Assembly: GCA_944390725.1 (NCBI GenBank)
Contig: CALXQU010000011.1
Span: forward strand, 1-64,000
Direction: 5' to 3'
Origin: an uncultured Spirochaetaceae bacterium
GTDB lineage: Bacteria > Spirochaetota > Spirochaetia > Sphaerochaetales > Sphaerochaetaceae
Length of the DNA stretch: 64,000 nucleotides
The position numbers and the translations under genes are program-made. Below the pieces are notes generated by a model, which saw only the letters and a program-made list of their open reading frames with translations, had not been told where the DNA came from and did not search any database. This document shows, piece after piece, positions 51,313-59,448 of this stretch; within the stretch, counting starts at the first letter, position 1, and every line of letters begins with the position of its first letter.

Positions 51313-52233
51313 TTGAGGATCCTATACGCAGCAACCGGTGATATCGCGGTACCGCTTCTCGGGCAGCTGGCTGCCGAAGGGCTTGTAGGTGCCGTCCTGA
51401 CTGCCCCCGATGCCCCTGGCAGGAGGGGGAAGTCGCTTGTCCCCAGCCCTGTGAAGGTGAAGGCCCTGGAGCTGGGCATACCGGTCATGCAGCCGGAGAC
51501 GCTGCGTACGGAGGCCCGTGCCGAGGCTGCCTCATTCAGCTGCGACACGCTGCTCTCGTTCTGCTATGGGAAGATATTCGGCCCGCGCTTCCTGGCCATG
51601 TTCGGCAGGAAGCTGAATGTCCATCCGTCCATCCTGCCGCGCTACCGCGGATGCTCTCCCATATATGCTGCCATCAGGGCAGGCGACAGCGAGACGGGCA
51701 TCACGCTGCAGGAGATTGCCGAGGGCGTCGATGAGGGCGATATCTACGGCTGCCTCCCGATTGCGCTTGATGGCACGGAGACCCAGGAGAGCCTTGAGGC
51801 GAAGGTTGCCAGCCTTGCTCCCGGCTTCGTCTCCGCCATGCTGGCAAGCCTCCCCGATCCGCGGCCGCAGGAAGGCGATCCTTCCTATTCCGGATTCATC
51901 GCCAAGGAGGATGGCAGGATAGATTTCTCAGCGCCTGCCGCGGAGATCCATGCGCAGATCCGCGCATGCTATCCATGGCCGAAGGCATATGCCATGCTTG
52001 ATGGCGCGCCGCTCTATCTGACTGGCGTCTACGGCTCCGTGGCAGATGTCCATGGGCCGGCCTGCGAGGCTCCTGGCACCATCGTGGCCCTGGAGAAGGG
52101 GAAGGGGCTGAAGGTCGCTGCCGGCGATGGGTATGTCTATGTAAGCAGGGTGCTTCCTCCCATGCGCAAGGAGATGGATGCAGCCTCATTCGTGAATGGC
52201 TCCAGGGATGCCATAGGGAAGGTGCTCTCATGA
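51313..52233 (+). CDS. fmt: Methionyl-tRNA formyltransferase
   Basis: 306 residues. LNVHPSILPRYRGCSPIYAAIRAGDSETGITLQEIAEGVDEGDI is the family core with the Asn, His and Asp active-site triad. A C-terminal tRNA-binding domain follows. Start is TTG right after the def stop, with GGAAAAGGAAGG upstream. Four bases overlap the patatin gene. Confidence 0.93.
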   Translation: MRILYAATGDIAVPLLGQLAAEGLVGAVLTAPDAPGRRGKSLVPSPVKVKALELGIPVMQPETLRTEARAEAASFSCDTLLSFCYGKIFGPRFLAMFGRKLNVHPSILPRYRGCSPIYAAIRAGDSETGITLQEIAEGVDEGDIYGCLPIALDGTETQESLEAKVASLAPGFVSAMLASLPDPRPQEGDPSYSGFIAKEDGRIDFSAPAAEIHAQIRACYPWPKAYAMLDGAPLYLTGVYGSVADVHGPACEAPGTIVALEKGKGLKVAAGDGYVYVSRVLPPMRKEMDAASFVNGSRDAIGKVLS

Positions 52234-54431
52234 TCCGGAAGGCTATTGCCCTGCTGCTGGCCATGCTTGCCATTGCTGCGCCAGCCTTCGCATCTGATGA
52301 TGACCCGGTATTCGCCCTTGTCCTCTCCGGCGGCGGCGCCAGGGGGCTTACGCACATAGCGGCGATACAGGAGCTTGATAGGCGGGGAATCGTCCCTGAC
52401 CTCGTGGTCGGTACCAGCATGGGCGCGCTTGTCGGGGCGCTCTATGCCGCCGGGTATGATGGCGATGCGATGGAGGATGTCGCGCTCCATGCGGATCTCT
52501 ACGATGCTGTCTTCTCCATGCCGCCGATGCGTACGGTGGGTACCATACAGAGCGCATTCGAGACGGAGCCTGGCAACCTGCTGCGCGTGGAGATCGGCAA
52601 GAAGGGCCTTGGCTCACAGCTCGGCATCCTCGATGATATGAAGGTGAACGGCCTCATCATGCGGCTTTTCTCGAAGATCATCTCCATTGATGATTTCGAT
52701 GATCTCCCCATACCGTACAGGGCCATCGGCACAGATATCGCGAACAACAGGACGATAGTCTTCGGCTCAGGCTCGTTCTTCAATGCCGTGCGTTCATCGA
52801 TGGCGATTCCCGTCGTCTTCGCACCGGTGATCCTTGAGGATGGCTCCGTAGTGGTCGATGGCGGGGTGACGGCCAATCTCCCCGTCAAGATAGCCAGGCA
52901 GCTGGGGGCTGACTATATACTGGCAATCGACTGCAATGACTCCCTGAAGCGCTATGATGACGAGGATGAGGCAAGCGCGCTCCCGGAGAGCCTCTCCGGC
53001 TTTGCCATGCAGCTGATAGACACCCTTGCATCCGCCGACACCTCGGAGGATGCGCTCGAGGCCGACTGGCTTGTCTCGCCGGACTACAGGGATTTCTCCA
53101 CCTTCGACTTCGCCGGCATCCCCCGCATACTCGCGGACTCCAAGGCCGCCATCGCCTCCGATGAGGTGCAGGCCGTGTTCGATGATATGGAAGCTGTCCT
53201 CGCTCCCTATATGGATGATATGCATTACATCCATTACGACGAGCTGCCTGTCCCTCTCATCGGCGATGTCGTCTCCGAGGGCATCTCAGGCTACTATGAT
53301 AACGTATTCGACTCATATGCCGGGCGCCCCCTCGATTACGATACGCTGACGGAGCTGGAGTCGCTTCTCGAGCGCATACGCCGCCATGAGGGCCTTGCGG
53401 AGGTCAGCTACAGGGTGATAGGCGATGAGATCCATATAAAGGGGACTTCCTATCCGCTCCTCTCCGGCTTCCTCTCGCTGGGGCTCAGCGGCGGGATAGG
53501 CGTGCGCTACGATGGCAATGAGACGTTCTTCGCATACACCCCTGAGTTCTCGGTGCAGACGCAGCTGGGCCTCACTTCATCGCTCTACGGTACCCTGGGG
53601 GTCTCCGTCGGTGAGGGAATCGGCATCAACTCCGGCCTTACGGTGCCTATATTGGATACGGCGTTCTTCTATCTGGATCTCGACCTCAGCTACGGGCAGC
53701 TCTCATCGATATCGATACCGGGTACGGCGAATTCCGCATACGGCAGGGATGTCGGCCTGTCTTTCGATATGGGAATCGGGTATGTCTATTCCAACAACAT
53801 CAGGCTGGACATACTGCTCGGCGTGGATTATGCATATCTTTCCGGCACGATGCCTGCCAATGCCGATACGGTGCCTATCCCCCGTGTCCACAATGCCTAT
53901 CCGTACTGCGGGATCGGCTTCGTCTATGACATATATGATGGCGGCAATGCCGCTGATGACGGATTCGAGACCGAGGTGAGGCTGACGATCGGCGGCGACT
54001 TCCCTGACAACATGCTCTCGTATTCGCTGGACTGGGAGTTCTTCGGCATCTACGGGCCTTCCGACAAGGTGAAGTTCTTCATGGACGGGGCTATCTCTGC
54101 CGTCAGGAGGCCATGGTACCTCTCTTCCGCCTTCCGCGTGATGACGACAGGGCTCAAGACGGTGGATTACCTTTATCTGCTCCTTGGGGTGCGCGTGCCG
54201 CTGCCAGCTTCCACGTTCATAGATATCGGGGCATATGCCGAGGGATACAGCAGCCTCCACCCGTCATCGGCATGGGAATACGATACCTCCCTGATCCCGT
54301 TCGCGACCATAGATGGCTATGATGTCGGTGGATGCCTCTCAGGCGGCATCATCACGACATTCGGCACCATCAAGGCGACGCTCTATGTCTCTGCCAAGCC
54401 CCGTGTCTCCTTCATGCTCGAGATCCTCTGA
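52230..54431 (+). CDS. Patatin-like phospholipase with outer-membrane barrel (PlpD/type Vd-like)
   Basis: 733 residues. A signal peptide (about 21 residues, ending APAFA) precedes a patatin lipase domain: oxyanion loop GGGARG (34-39), nucleophile Ser63 in GTSMG and the catalytic Asp in VDGGVTANLPV near 211. A POTRA-like stretch around 380-415 and a strand-rich barrel of about 300 residues follow. This layout matches PlpD-type autotransporters or patatin-barrel lipases that sit in the outer membrane. It cleaves phospholipids or other acyl esters. It lies in the def-fmt unit, an odd partner for housekeeping genes. Confidence 0.85.
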   Translation: MIRKAIALLLAMLAIAAPAFASDDDPVFALVLSGGGARGLTHIAAIQELDRRGIVPDLVVGTSMGALVGALYAAGYDGDAMEDVALHADLYDAVFSMPPMRTVGTIQSAFETEPGNLLRVEIGKKGLGSQLGILDDMKVNGLIMRLFSKIISIDDFDDLPIPYRAIGTDIANNRTIVFGSGSFFNAVRSSMAIPVVFAPVILEDGSVVVDGGVTANLPVKIARQLGADYILAIDCNDSLKRYDDEDEASALPESLSGFAMQLIDTLASADTSEDALEADWLVSPDYRDFSTFDFAGIPRILADSKAAIASDEVQAVFDDMEAVLAPYMDDMHYIHYDELPVPLIGDVVSEGISGYYDNVFDSYAGRPLDYDTLTELESLLERIRRHEGLAEVSYRVIGDEIHIKGTSYPLLSGFLSLGLSGGIGVRYDGNETFFAYTPEFSVQTQLGLTSSLYGTLGVSVGEGIGINSGLTVPILDTAFFYLDLDLSYGQLSSISIPGTANSAYGRDVGLSFDMGIGYVYSNNIRLDILLGVDYAYLSGTMPANADTVPIPRVHNAYPYCGIGFVYDIYDGGNAADDGFETEVRLTIGGDFPDNMLSYSLDWEFFGIYGPSDKVKFFMDGAISAVRRPWYLSSAFRVMTTGLKTVDYLYLLLGVRVPLPASTFIDIGAYAEGYSSLHPSSAWEYDTSLIPFATIDGYDVGGCLSGGIITTFGTIKATLYVSAKPRVSFMLEIL

Positions 54432-55411
54432 TGGAAAGGCCGTGGAACAGCTATCCTGAGTACCTGCGCAGGCGCTATGGCCAGCCTGTCTACAGGATCG
54501 GCATCGATGGCGGCTTCTCCTGCCCGAACCGCAGCGCTGACGGGCATGGCGGCTGCTCGTTCTGCGATGGCACCGGGGCCATAGCCGTATACCAGCGGAA
54601 GGCCGAGTCGGGCTTCTTCCGCAGCAGCCCATACTCCGAGGAGGCGGCTTCCTCGCTGCTGCCGCGCCTTGCCTCGGTAGAGGAGCAGGCGGAAAGGGGC
54701 CGGGAGTTCCTCTCCAGGCGCTACGGGGCGAAGCTGTTCTCCCTCTATTTCCAGTCATTCACGAATACATACGATACCATCGATAATCTCAGGAGGATAT
54801 ACGACAGGGCGCTGGCGACAGGGGACTATAAGGAGTTCATCGTCTCGACCAGGCCGGACTGCCTGCCTGATGACGTGCTGGACCTGCTTGCCTCGTATAT
54901 CACGCCAGGCAGGCAGGTGTGGGTAGAGCTGGGGCTGCAGAGCGCTTCGGACAGTACGCTGATGGCCATCGGCAGGGGGCATGGCGCTGCCGCATGGCGT
55001 GATGCGGCGCTCAGGGTGAAGGAAAGGGGCCTGATGCTCTCATCGCATATCATCATAGGGCTTCCGGGAGAAGGGAAGAAGGAGTATCTTGAGACTGTGG
55101 GGCTTGTCAATGGCGTGCTCTCCGATGGGGTGAAGATCCATAACCTCCATGTCCCGGGCGGGACGAGGATGGGTGATGAGTATCTCGAAGGGTGCTTCAC
55201 GGTATCGTCGGAGGGCAGGTATCTGGAGGATGCGGAGCTCGTGCTGCGCCACCTGCGGCCGGAGATGGTCGTGCAGCGGCTTGTGTGCGAGACGCCTTAC
55301 CACCGGCTGCTTGCGCCGAGGGTGTTCCCCGACAAGAGCCTCTTCCTGGCGAGGCTGGGGAAAAGGATGGAAGAGAATGGAACGAGACAGGGTGATCTCT
55401 TCGAAGGCTGA
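54431..55411 (+). CDS. TIGR01212-family radical SAM protein (YhcC-like)
   Basis: 326 residues. FSCPNRSADGHGGCSFCDG is the atypical cysteine spacing of the TIGR01212/YhcC family, not CxxxCxxC, and YFQSFTNTYD, VELGLQSASD and HIIIGLPGEGKKEYLET are the later motifs. Function of the family is not settled. The start shares one base with the patatin stop (TGATG). Confidence 0.85.
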   Translation: MERPWNSYPEYLRRRYGQPVYRIGIDGGFSCPNRSADGHGGCSFCDGTGAIAVYQRKAESGFFRSSPYSEEAASSLLPRLASVEEQAERGREFLSRRYGAKLFSLYFQSFTNTYDTIDNLRRIYDRALATGDYKEFIVSTRPDCLPDDVLDLLASYITPGRQVWVELGLQSASDSTLMAIGRGHGAAAWRDAALRVKERGLMLSSHIIIGLPGEGKKEYLETVGLVNGVLSDGVKIHNLHVPGGTRMGDEYLEGCFTVSSEGRYLEDAELVLRHLRPEMVVQRLVCETPYHRLLAPRVFPDKSLFLARLGKRMEENGTRQGDLFEG

Positions 55412-56222
55412 GGACAGGATCGCAGAGGCGCTCATACGCGCGATCCGTGTGCTGCCGGAGGATGTCGAATCGCTGATCCGCAGGGCTGCCGTGGCAGAGC
55501 ATGGCCAGGCTGGACGCCTTGCGCTGGGCGCGATACTGGAGAATATCGATGAGGCCAGGCGCAGCGGGCTCCCCCTCTGCCAGGATACGGGCATGTTCTG
55601 GTGCCTTGCCTCGGTCGGCAGGGAGAGCAGCGTCCCCCTCTGCAGGGTGGAGGAAGCCATCATCGCCGGTGCCGGCAGGGCAGCGGCTGAGGGCTATTAC
55701 AGGAAGAGCGTCGTGGAGGACCCCGTGTATTCAAGGCGCAACACCGGTACGAACCTGCCTGCGGTGATTTCGTACGAGCTGGCTGACGGCAGCGATGTCA
55801 CGCTCCATTTCCTCTTCAAGGGATTCGGCTCCGAGAACTGCTCCTCGCTGAGGATGATCAATCCGACTGCGGGCGAGGACGGGGTCTCTGCCGCAGTGCT
55901 CGATATGATGATGAAGGCCGGCGGCAAGCCATGTCCGCCTGTCTTCCTCGGCATCGGCATCGGCGGGACGATGGACAGGGCCGCATTCCTTTCCAAGAAG
56001 GCATTCTTCACGGAGCCGGAGGATTCCCCGCTCCGCCGCAGGCTGATGGATGAGGTCAATGGCCTGGGAATCGGGCCTGGCGGCCTTGGCGGCAGCCAGA
56101 CGGTGCTCGATATCTCGATAATCTCGGAACCTACGCATATCGCGGGGCTTCCGGTCGCGCTCACCGTCAACTGCTGGGCCGACAGGAAATGCAGCATCGT
56201 CTTCAAGGAGGGAGAGCTATGA
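55377..56222 (+). CDS. Class I fumarase / tartrate dehydratase, alpha subunit
   Basis: 281 residues, the N-terminal half of class I fumarases as a separate subunit. CQDTGMF, FKGFGSENCSSL and GGKPCPP carry the three cysteine ligands of the [4Fe-4S] cluster; GIGIGGTMDRA is conserved too. It hydrates fumarate to malate, or acts on tartrate or a methylated homologue. The start ATG 55377 lies in the end of the radical SAM gene; GTG 55392 is an alternative. The beta subunit overlaps by four bases. Confidence 0.85.
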   Translation: MERDRVISSKAEDRIAEALIRAIRVLPEDVESLIRRAAVAEHGQAGRLALGAILENIDEARRSGLPLCQDTGMFWCLASVGRESSVPLCRVEEAIIAGAGRAAAEGYYRKSVVEDPVYSRRNTGTNLPAVISYELADGSDVTLHFLFKGFGSENCSSLRMINPTAGEDGVSAAVLDMMMKAGGKPCPPVFLGIGIGGTMDRAAFLSKKAFFTEPEDSPLRRRLMDEVNGLGIGPGGLGGSQTVLDISIISEPTHIAGLPVALTVNCWADRKCSIVFKEGEL

Positions 56223-56749
56223 GGAGGGAACTCCATCTTCCGTATACGCAGGATGAGGTGGATGCCATCAGGGCAGGGGATGAGGTGATGCTCTCCGGAA
56301 CGCTCTATGTGGGGCGCGACCAGGTGCATAAGAGGCTCGCAGCCGCGATAGAGGAGGGAAGGCCCCTGCCGTTCCCGTTCGCGGGCAATGCCATATACTA
56401 CATGGGACCATCTCCGGCTCCTCCCGGGTCCGTGCTAGGCGCGGCAGGCCCTACTACCAGCGCGCGCATGGATCCGTTCTCGCCCCTCCTGGCAGGGCAT
56501 GGGCTCAAGGTCATGGTGGGCAAGGGACCGCGCAGCGCGGAGGTTAGGGAGGCCATAGGCAGGTTCCATGGCCTCTACCTGCAGGCATATGGCGGCTGCG
56601 GGGCGCTATATTCGGCGAGGATATCATCAGCGGAGACGGTCGCGTATCCGGAGCTGGGGCCCGAGGCCCTGCTGAGGATATCCATCCATGATTTCCCTGT
56701 GTTCTGCATGATAGACAGCCTGGGCAATGTATTCGGAGGGAAGCCATGA
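56219..56749 (+). CDS. Class I fumarase / tartrate dehydratase, beta subunit
   Basis: 176 residues. GDEVMLSGTLYVGRDQVHKRL and the GPTTSARMDPFSPLL loop are typical of the C-terminal fumarase domain that swivels onto the cluster domain. ATGA overlap with the alpha-subunit gene; GGAGGGAG upstream. Whether this is fumarase or tartrate dehydratase cannot be told from sequence alone; no other citrate-cycle gene lies nearby. Confidence 0.85.
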   Translation: MRRELHLPYTQDEVDAIRAGDEVMLSGTLYVGRDQVHKRLAAAIEEGRPLPFPFAGNAIYYMGPSPAPPGSVLGAAGPTTSARMDPFSPLLAGHGLKVMVGKGPRSAEVREAIGRFHGLYLQAYGGCGALYSARISSAETVAYPELGPEALLRISIHDFPVFCMIDSLGNVFGGKP

Positions 56750-57438
56750 GGAAGCTTGCGGTACTCGCATTGGCGGTCCTTGCCGCCTCCTGCAGCGGCG
56801 GTGATGATGGACAGGCCCACAGCTTCAGCGAGCCTGATACGCTGGCTGGGGAATTCAGCTATGTGTATGGCTATCTGATGGCGGAGGCATCGGCCGATTA
56901 CGGCGATATCGACTTCAGCCAGATCATACACGGCGTCTCCGATTTCGCCTCATCCGCCTCTGACTTCTCCGCGGCGGAGATGAATGACATCATGGCAAGA
57001 TACCAGCAGCAGCTCATTTCGGAGAGGGAGGCCGCACGTGCCGCCCTGGCAGGGAAGAACAGGAAGGTAGCCGAGGATTTCCTTGCCGTGAACGGGCAGC
57101 GGATGGGTGTCGTCACGCTGCCTTCGGGCATGCAGTACGAGGTGCTGGGGAAGGGTGATGGCGAAAGCGCCGCGGATGCCTCCGTCGCCGTGGTCGACTA
57201 TACGCTCACGCTTCCCGATGGCGCTGTCGCCGACTCATCCTATGACAGGAGGCACAGCTCCGAATTCTCGCTTGACCAGGTCATCCCCGGCTTCGCGGAG
57301 GCCATCAGGCAGATGGATGTGGGGGACAGGACCAGGTTCTGGATCCCGCCTGACCTCGGCTATGGGGACCAGGGCACCGTCGGGATAGACCCCGGCTCAC
57401 TGCTGATCTTCGATATCGAGCTGATCTCCATCGAATAG
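56746..57438 (+). CDS. FKBP-type peptidyl-prolyl isomerase lipoprotein
   Basis: 230 residues. The signal peptide ends in a lipobox LAASC (Cys16), so unlike the transporter binding proteins this one keeps the cysteine. An N-terminal helical dimerisation part, as in FkpA/Mip, precedes the FKBP domain with VDYTLTLPDGAVADSSYDR, QVIPGFAEAIRQM and the end IFDIELISIE. It probably folds periplasmic or outer-membrane proteins. Its 3' end overlaps the convergent HAD gene by 42 bases. Confidence 0.88.
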   Translation: MRKLAVLALAVLAASCSGGDDGQAHSFSEPDTLAGEFSYVYGYLMAEASADYGDIDFSQIIHGVSDFASSASDFSAAEMNDIMARYQQQLISEREAARAALAGKNRKVAEDFLAVNGQRMGVVTLPSGMQYEVLGKGDGESAADASVAVVDYTLTLPDGAVADSSYDRRHSSEFSLDQVIPGFAEAIRQMDVGDRTRFWIPPDLGYGDQGTVGIDPGSLLIFDIELISIE

Positions 57439-58095
57439 GAGCCTACCAAGCTCCTCGTATGAGGATACCGACCAGTCCGCGAGCTTGGATACGGCACCGC
57501 TGAATGAGATGAAGATGCTCCTGATGCCAGCGTTACGCGCCCCGAGGATATCGCTCTTCTCGCTGTCGCCGATGACGATGGCCTCATCGGCGCTGCAGCC
57601 GATGTCCGAGAGCACATGGTCGAAGAATCTCCTGTCAGGCTTGGCGAAGCCCACCTCCTCGCTTATGTAGATCCTGCGGAAGAATCCCTCCGCGCCTGAG
57701 TTTGCTATCCTGCGATGCTGGGTATATGGTATCCCGTTCGTGATGATGTACATGGGGTCCCGCCCGCAGATCCTGCCCAGGAATTCCCTGGCGCCGGGCA
57801 GCATGGCGCCGGTCTCTCCCAGGTATGCGGTGTAATCCGCCCCTGCCTTGGTCCCGTCCTCATTGATGCCGATGGCATCGAAGAAGAGGCGGAAGCGCCG
57901 CCAGCGCAGCTCCTCCATAGTCATCTCGCCTTTCTCGTACCTGTTCCAGCATCCATCGTTGCCTATGCGGTAGATGGATATCATCTCATCCGTGTAGGGG
58001 ATCCCGCGTTCCTGGAATACCATCCTGAGCGCATGGTCCTCCGAGGCTTTGAAGTCATACAGCGTGCCATCTGCATCGAAGAGAAGGTGTCTCAT
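57397..58095 (-). CDS. HAD-family phosphatase, YjjG-like nucleotidase
   Basis: 232 residues. DADGTLYDF is the catalytic HAD motif I, TNG motif II, KPD motif III and GDSEKSDILGARNAG motif IV. Length and motif style match YjjG-type 5'-nucleotidases that remove non-canonical pyrimidine nucleotides. On the reverse strand TGCTACCCT ends six bases before the ATG, with no Shine-Dalgarno. It is convergent to the FKBP gene and divergent from the DUF308 pair. Confidence 0.85.
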   Translation of the reverse strand: MRHLLFDADGTLYDFKASEDHALRMVFQERGIPYTDEMISIYRIGNDGCWNRYEKGEMTMEELRWRRFRLFFDAIGINEDGTKAGADYTAYLGETGAMLPGAREFLGRICGRDPMYIITNGIPYTQHRRIANSGAEGFFRRIYISEEVGFAKPDRRFFDHVLSDIGCSADEAIVIGDSEKSDILGARNAGIRSIFISFSGAVSKLADWSVSSYEELGRLLFDGDQLDIEDQQ

Positions 58096-58101
58096 GATGT
58101 C

Positions 58102-58134
58102 AGGGTAGCAGAAATGGCCGCGATGGTGGATAAT
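58102..58134. promoter_or_regulatory. Two -10 elements in the 45-base divergent gap, both placed for leaderless mRNAs
   Basis: On the reverse strand TGCTACCCT (hexamer 58107-58102, extended -10) ends six bases before the HAD gene ATG. On the forward strand GATAAT (58129-58134) ends six bases before the ATG of the DUF308 gene. Neither start has a Shine-Dalgarno. Confidence 0.45.
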
Positions 58135-58140
58135 CTAATC

Positions 58141-58734
58141 ATGAGAAGAGCTATCGGATACCTGATCGCAGGCCTGCTGCTGATCTTCATCGGGGCTTTC
58201 ATGATCGTCTCCCCGGGTAAATTCCTTGCGATAGGGACAGCCATGTTCGCTGTGTATATGATCTTCGATGGCGGCCGGAGCCTCTATGCCTTCTTCCGCT
58301 ATACGGGGATTTCCAGGGGAGTGCGCTCAGCCGTGGTCTCGAAGGGCATAGTCAATCTTCTCCTCGGCATAGCCGTGATCATCCTCACGATAGCCAGTCC
58401 CGATATCGTGATGACGGTCCTTGTCTATATCGTAGCCGCCGACTTCCTCCTCACCGGCCTGATAAACCTCGCGGACTTCCTCGTGATGAGGAAGGCCGGC
58501 CTGCGGCTGGGGCTGCTCGGCATGGAAAGCGGTCTGGAGATCGCGATTGCGGCCCTGATGTTCTTCTTCCCGATGATGATGGGCTCCTTCGCATTCAGCC
58601 TTGCCGGTGCGGCGATCATTGCCTTCGGTGCCATCGCGGTCGTCAGCTGCTTCTGGTCCCTGAGGGTCGCGTCCGCCATGCGCGAGGCCGAGCGCCGTGC
58701 CCGGAGCGATATCGGCAGATTCGATGAGGTGTAG
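58141..58734 (+). CDS. DUF308/HdeD-like membrane protein, copy 1
   Basis: 197 residues with about six membrane helices in two similar halves: AIGYLIAGLLLIFIGAFMIVSPG, then LLGMESGLEIAIAALMFFFPMMMG. This is the HdeD/DUF308 pattern. The function is not known; HdeD in E. coli is linked to acid stress. The frame runs open upstream, but ATG 58141 fits both the first helix and the -10 at 58129. The paralogue follows after two bases. Confidence 0.8.
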   Translation: MRRAIGYLIAGLLLIFIGAFMIVSPGKFLAIGTAMFAVYMIFDGGRSLYAFFRYTGISRGVRSAVVSKGIVNLLLGIAVIILTIASPDIVMTVLVYIVAADFLLTGLINLADFLVMRKAGLRLGLLGMESGLEIAIAALMFFFPMMMGSFAFSLAGAAIIAFGAIAVVSCFWSLRVASAMREAERRARSDIGRFDEV

Positions 58735-58736
58735 GG

Positions 58737-59384
58737 ATGAGAGGCGCCCTTCCGTATCTGGTTTCCGGAGTGCTGTTCATCGCGGTAGGCCTCTGCATGC
58801 TCCTTTCCCCCATAAGCCTCGGCACGCTGGCGATGGCCCTCGTTTCGGTCTATATCGCCATCGAGGGGATCAGGAGCCTCCTCACCGTAAGGAGGGAGGG
58901 GATACCGCGCTGGCTGTTCGCCATGGTCTCGGTGAAGAACGCGGTATGCATCGCAGGCGGCATTGCCCTGCTCGTCCTCATATTCGCGCTTCCTGACCTG
59001 CTTTTCAGCGTATTCGTCTTCATAGCCGGAGCCGTGCTCATCGCGGTGGCCGTGGTGAATACGGTCCAGTTCTTCGCCACGGGCAGGGTCTTCCTCTCCC
59101 CTGGGACGTTCGTCGGCTTCGCCCTCGGCGTGGTGCTGATCCTGTATCCGTTCATCATGCGGAAGCCTGGCTTCGCCGTGGCGGCTGCCGTCATCCTCGC
59201 GCTAGGATCTGCCATGCTGACGGCTGGCATGATGAGGCTGCGCCTGGCCTCGGATATCTCAGGCATACTGCTTGAGCTCGGCTCCAAGGGGGATATAAAC
59301 GTGTCTGACGTGGCTGATGCGATGGAAAGGAAGCTTATGCATCCCGTTGCCGAGAAAGGGAAATCGGTCATCAAAAGGGGATGA
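58737..59384 (+). CDS. DUF308/HdeD-like membrane protein, copy 2
   Basis: 215 residues with about six membrane helices. LPYLVSGVLFIAVGLCMLLSPISLGTLAMALVSVYIAIEGIRSLLTVRR lines up with the start of copy 1, so the two are tandem paralogues. The C-terminal tail of about 35 residues is soluble and differs. TAGGGATG with GTGTAGGG upstream suggests coupling to copy 1. Confidence 0.8.
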   Translation: MRGALPYLVSGVLFIAVGLCMLLSPISLGTLAMALVSVYIAIEGIRSLLTVRREGIPRWLFAMVSVKNAVCIAGGIALLVLIFALPDLLFSVFVFIAGAVLIAVAVVNTVQFFATGRVFLSPGTFVGFALGVVLILYPFIMRKPGFAVAAAVILALGSAMLTAGMMRLRLASDISGILLELGSKGDINVSDVADAMERKLMHPVAEKGKSVIKRG

Positions 59385-59405
59385 TGTCATCCATTTGGGG
59401 TTATC

Positions 59406-59442
59406 AAGGAGGCATGCTAGAGATTAGAATCCTCCTAGGAGG
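59406..59442 (+). promoter_or_regulatory. hisG leader with Shine-Dalgarno inside a palindrome
   Basis: AGGAGG (59437-59442) six bases before the hisG ATG is half of the perfect 12-base palindrome CCTCCTAGGAGG (59431-59442). An earlier AAGGAGG (59406-59412) could pair with CCTCC instead and free the Shine-Dalgarno. Two exclusive foldings are therefore possible. No His-codon leader peptide is visible in this 64-base gap. Confidence 0.4.
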
Positions 59443-59448
59443 CTTCGC

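Noticed and set aside
59385..59448. Histidine attenuator leader peptide
   Set aside because: The gap is 64 bases and has no run of His codons or classical terminator.
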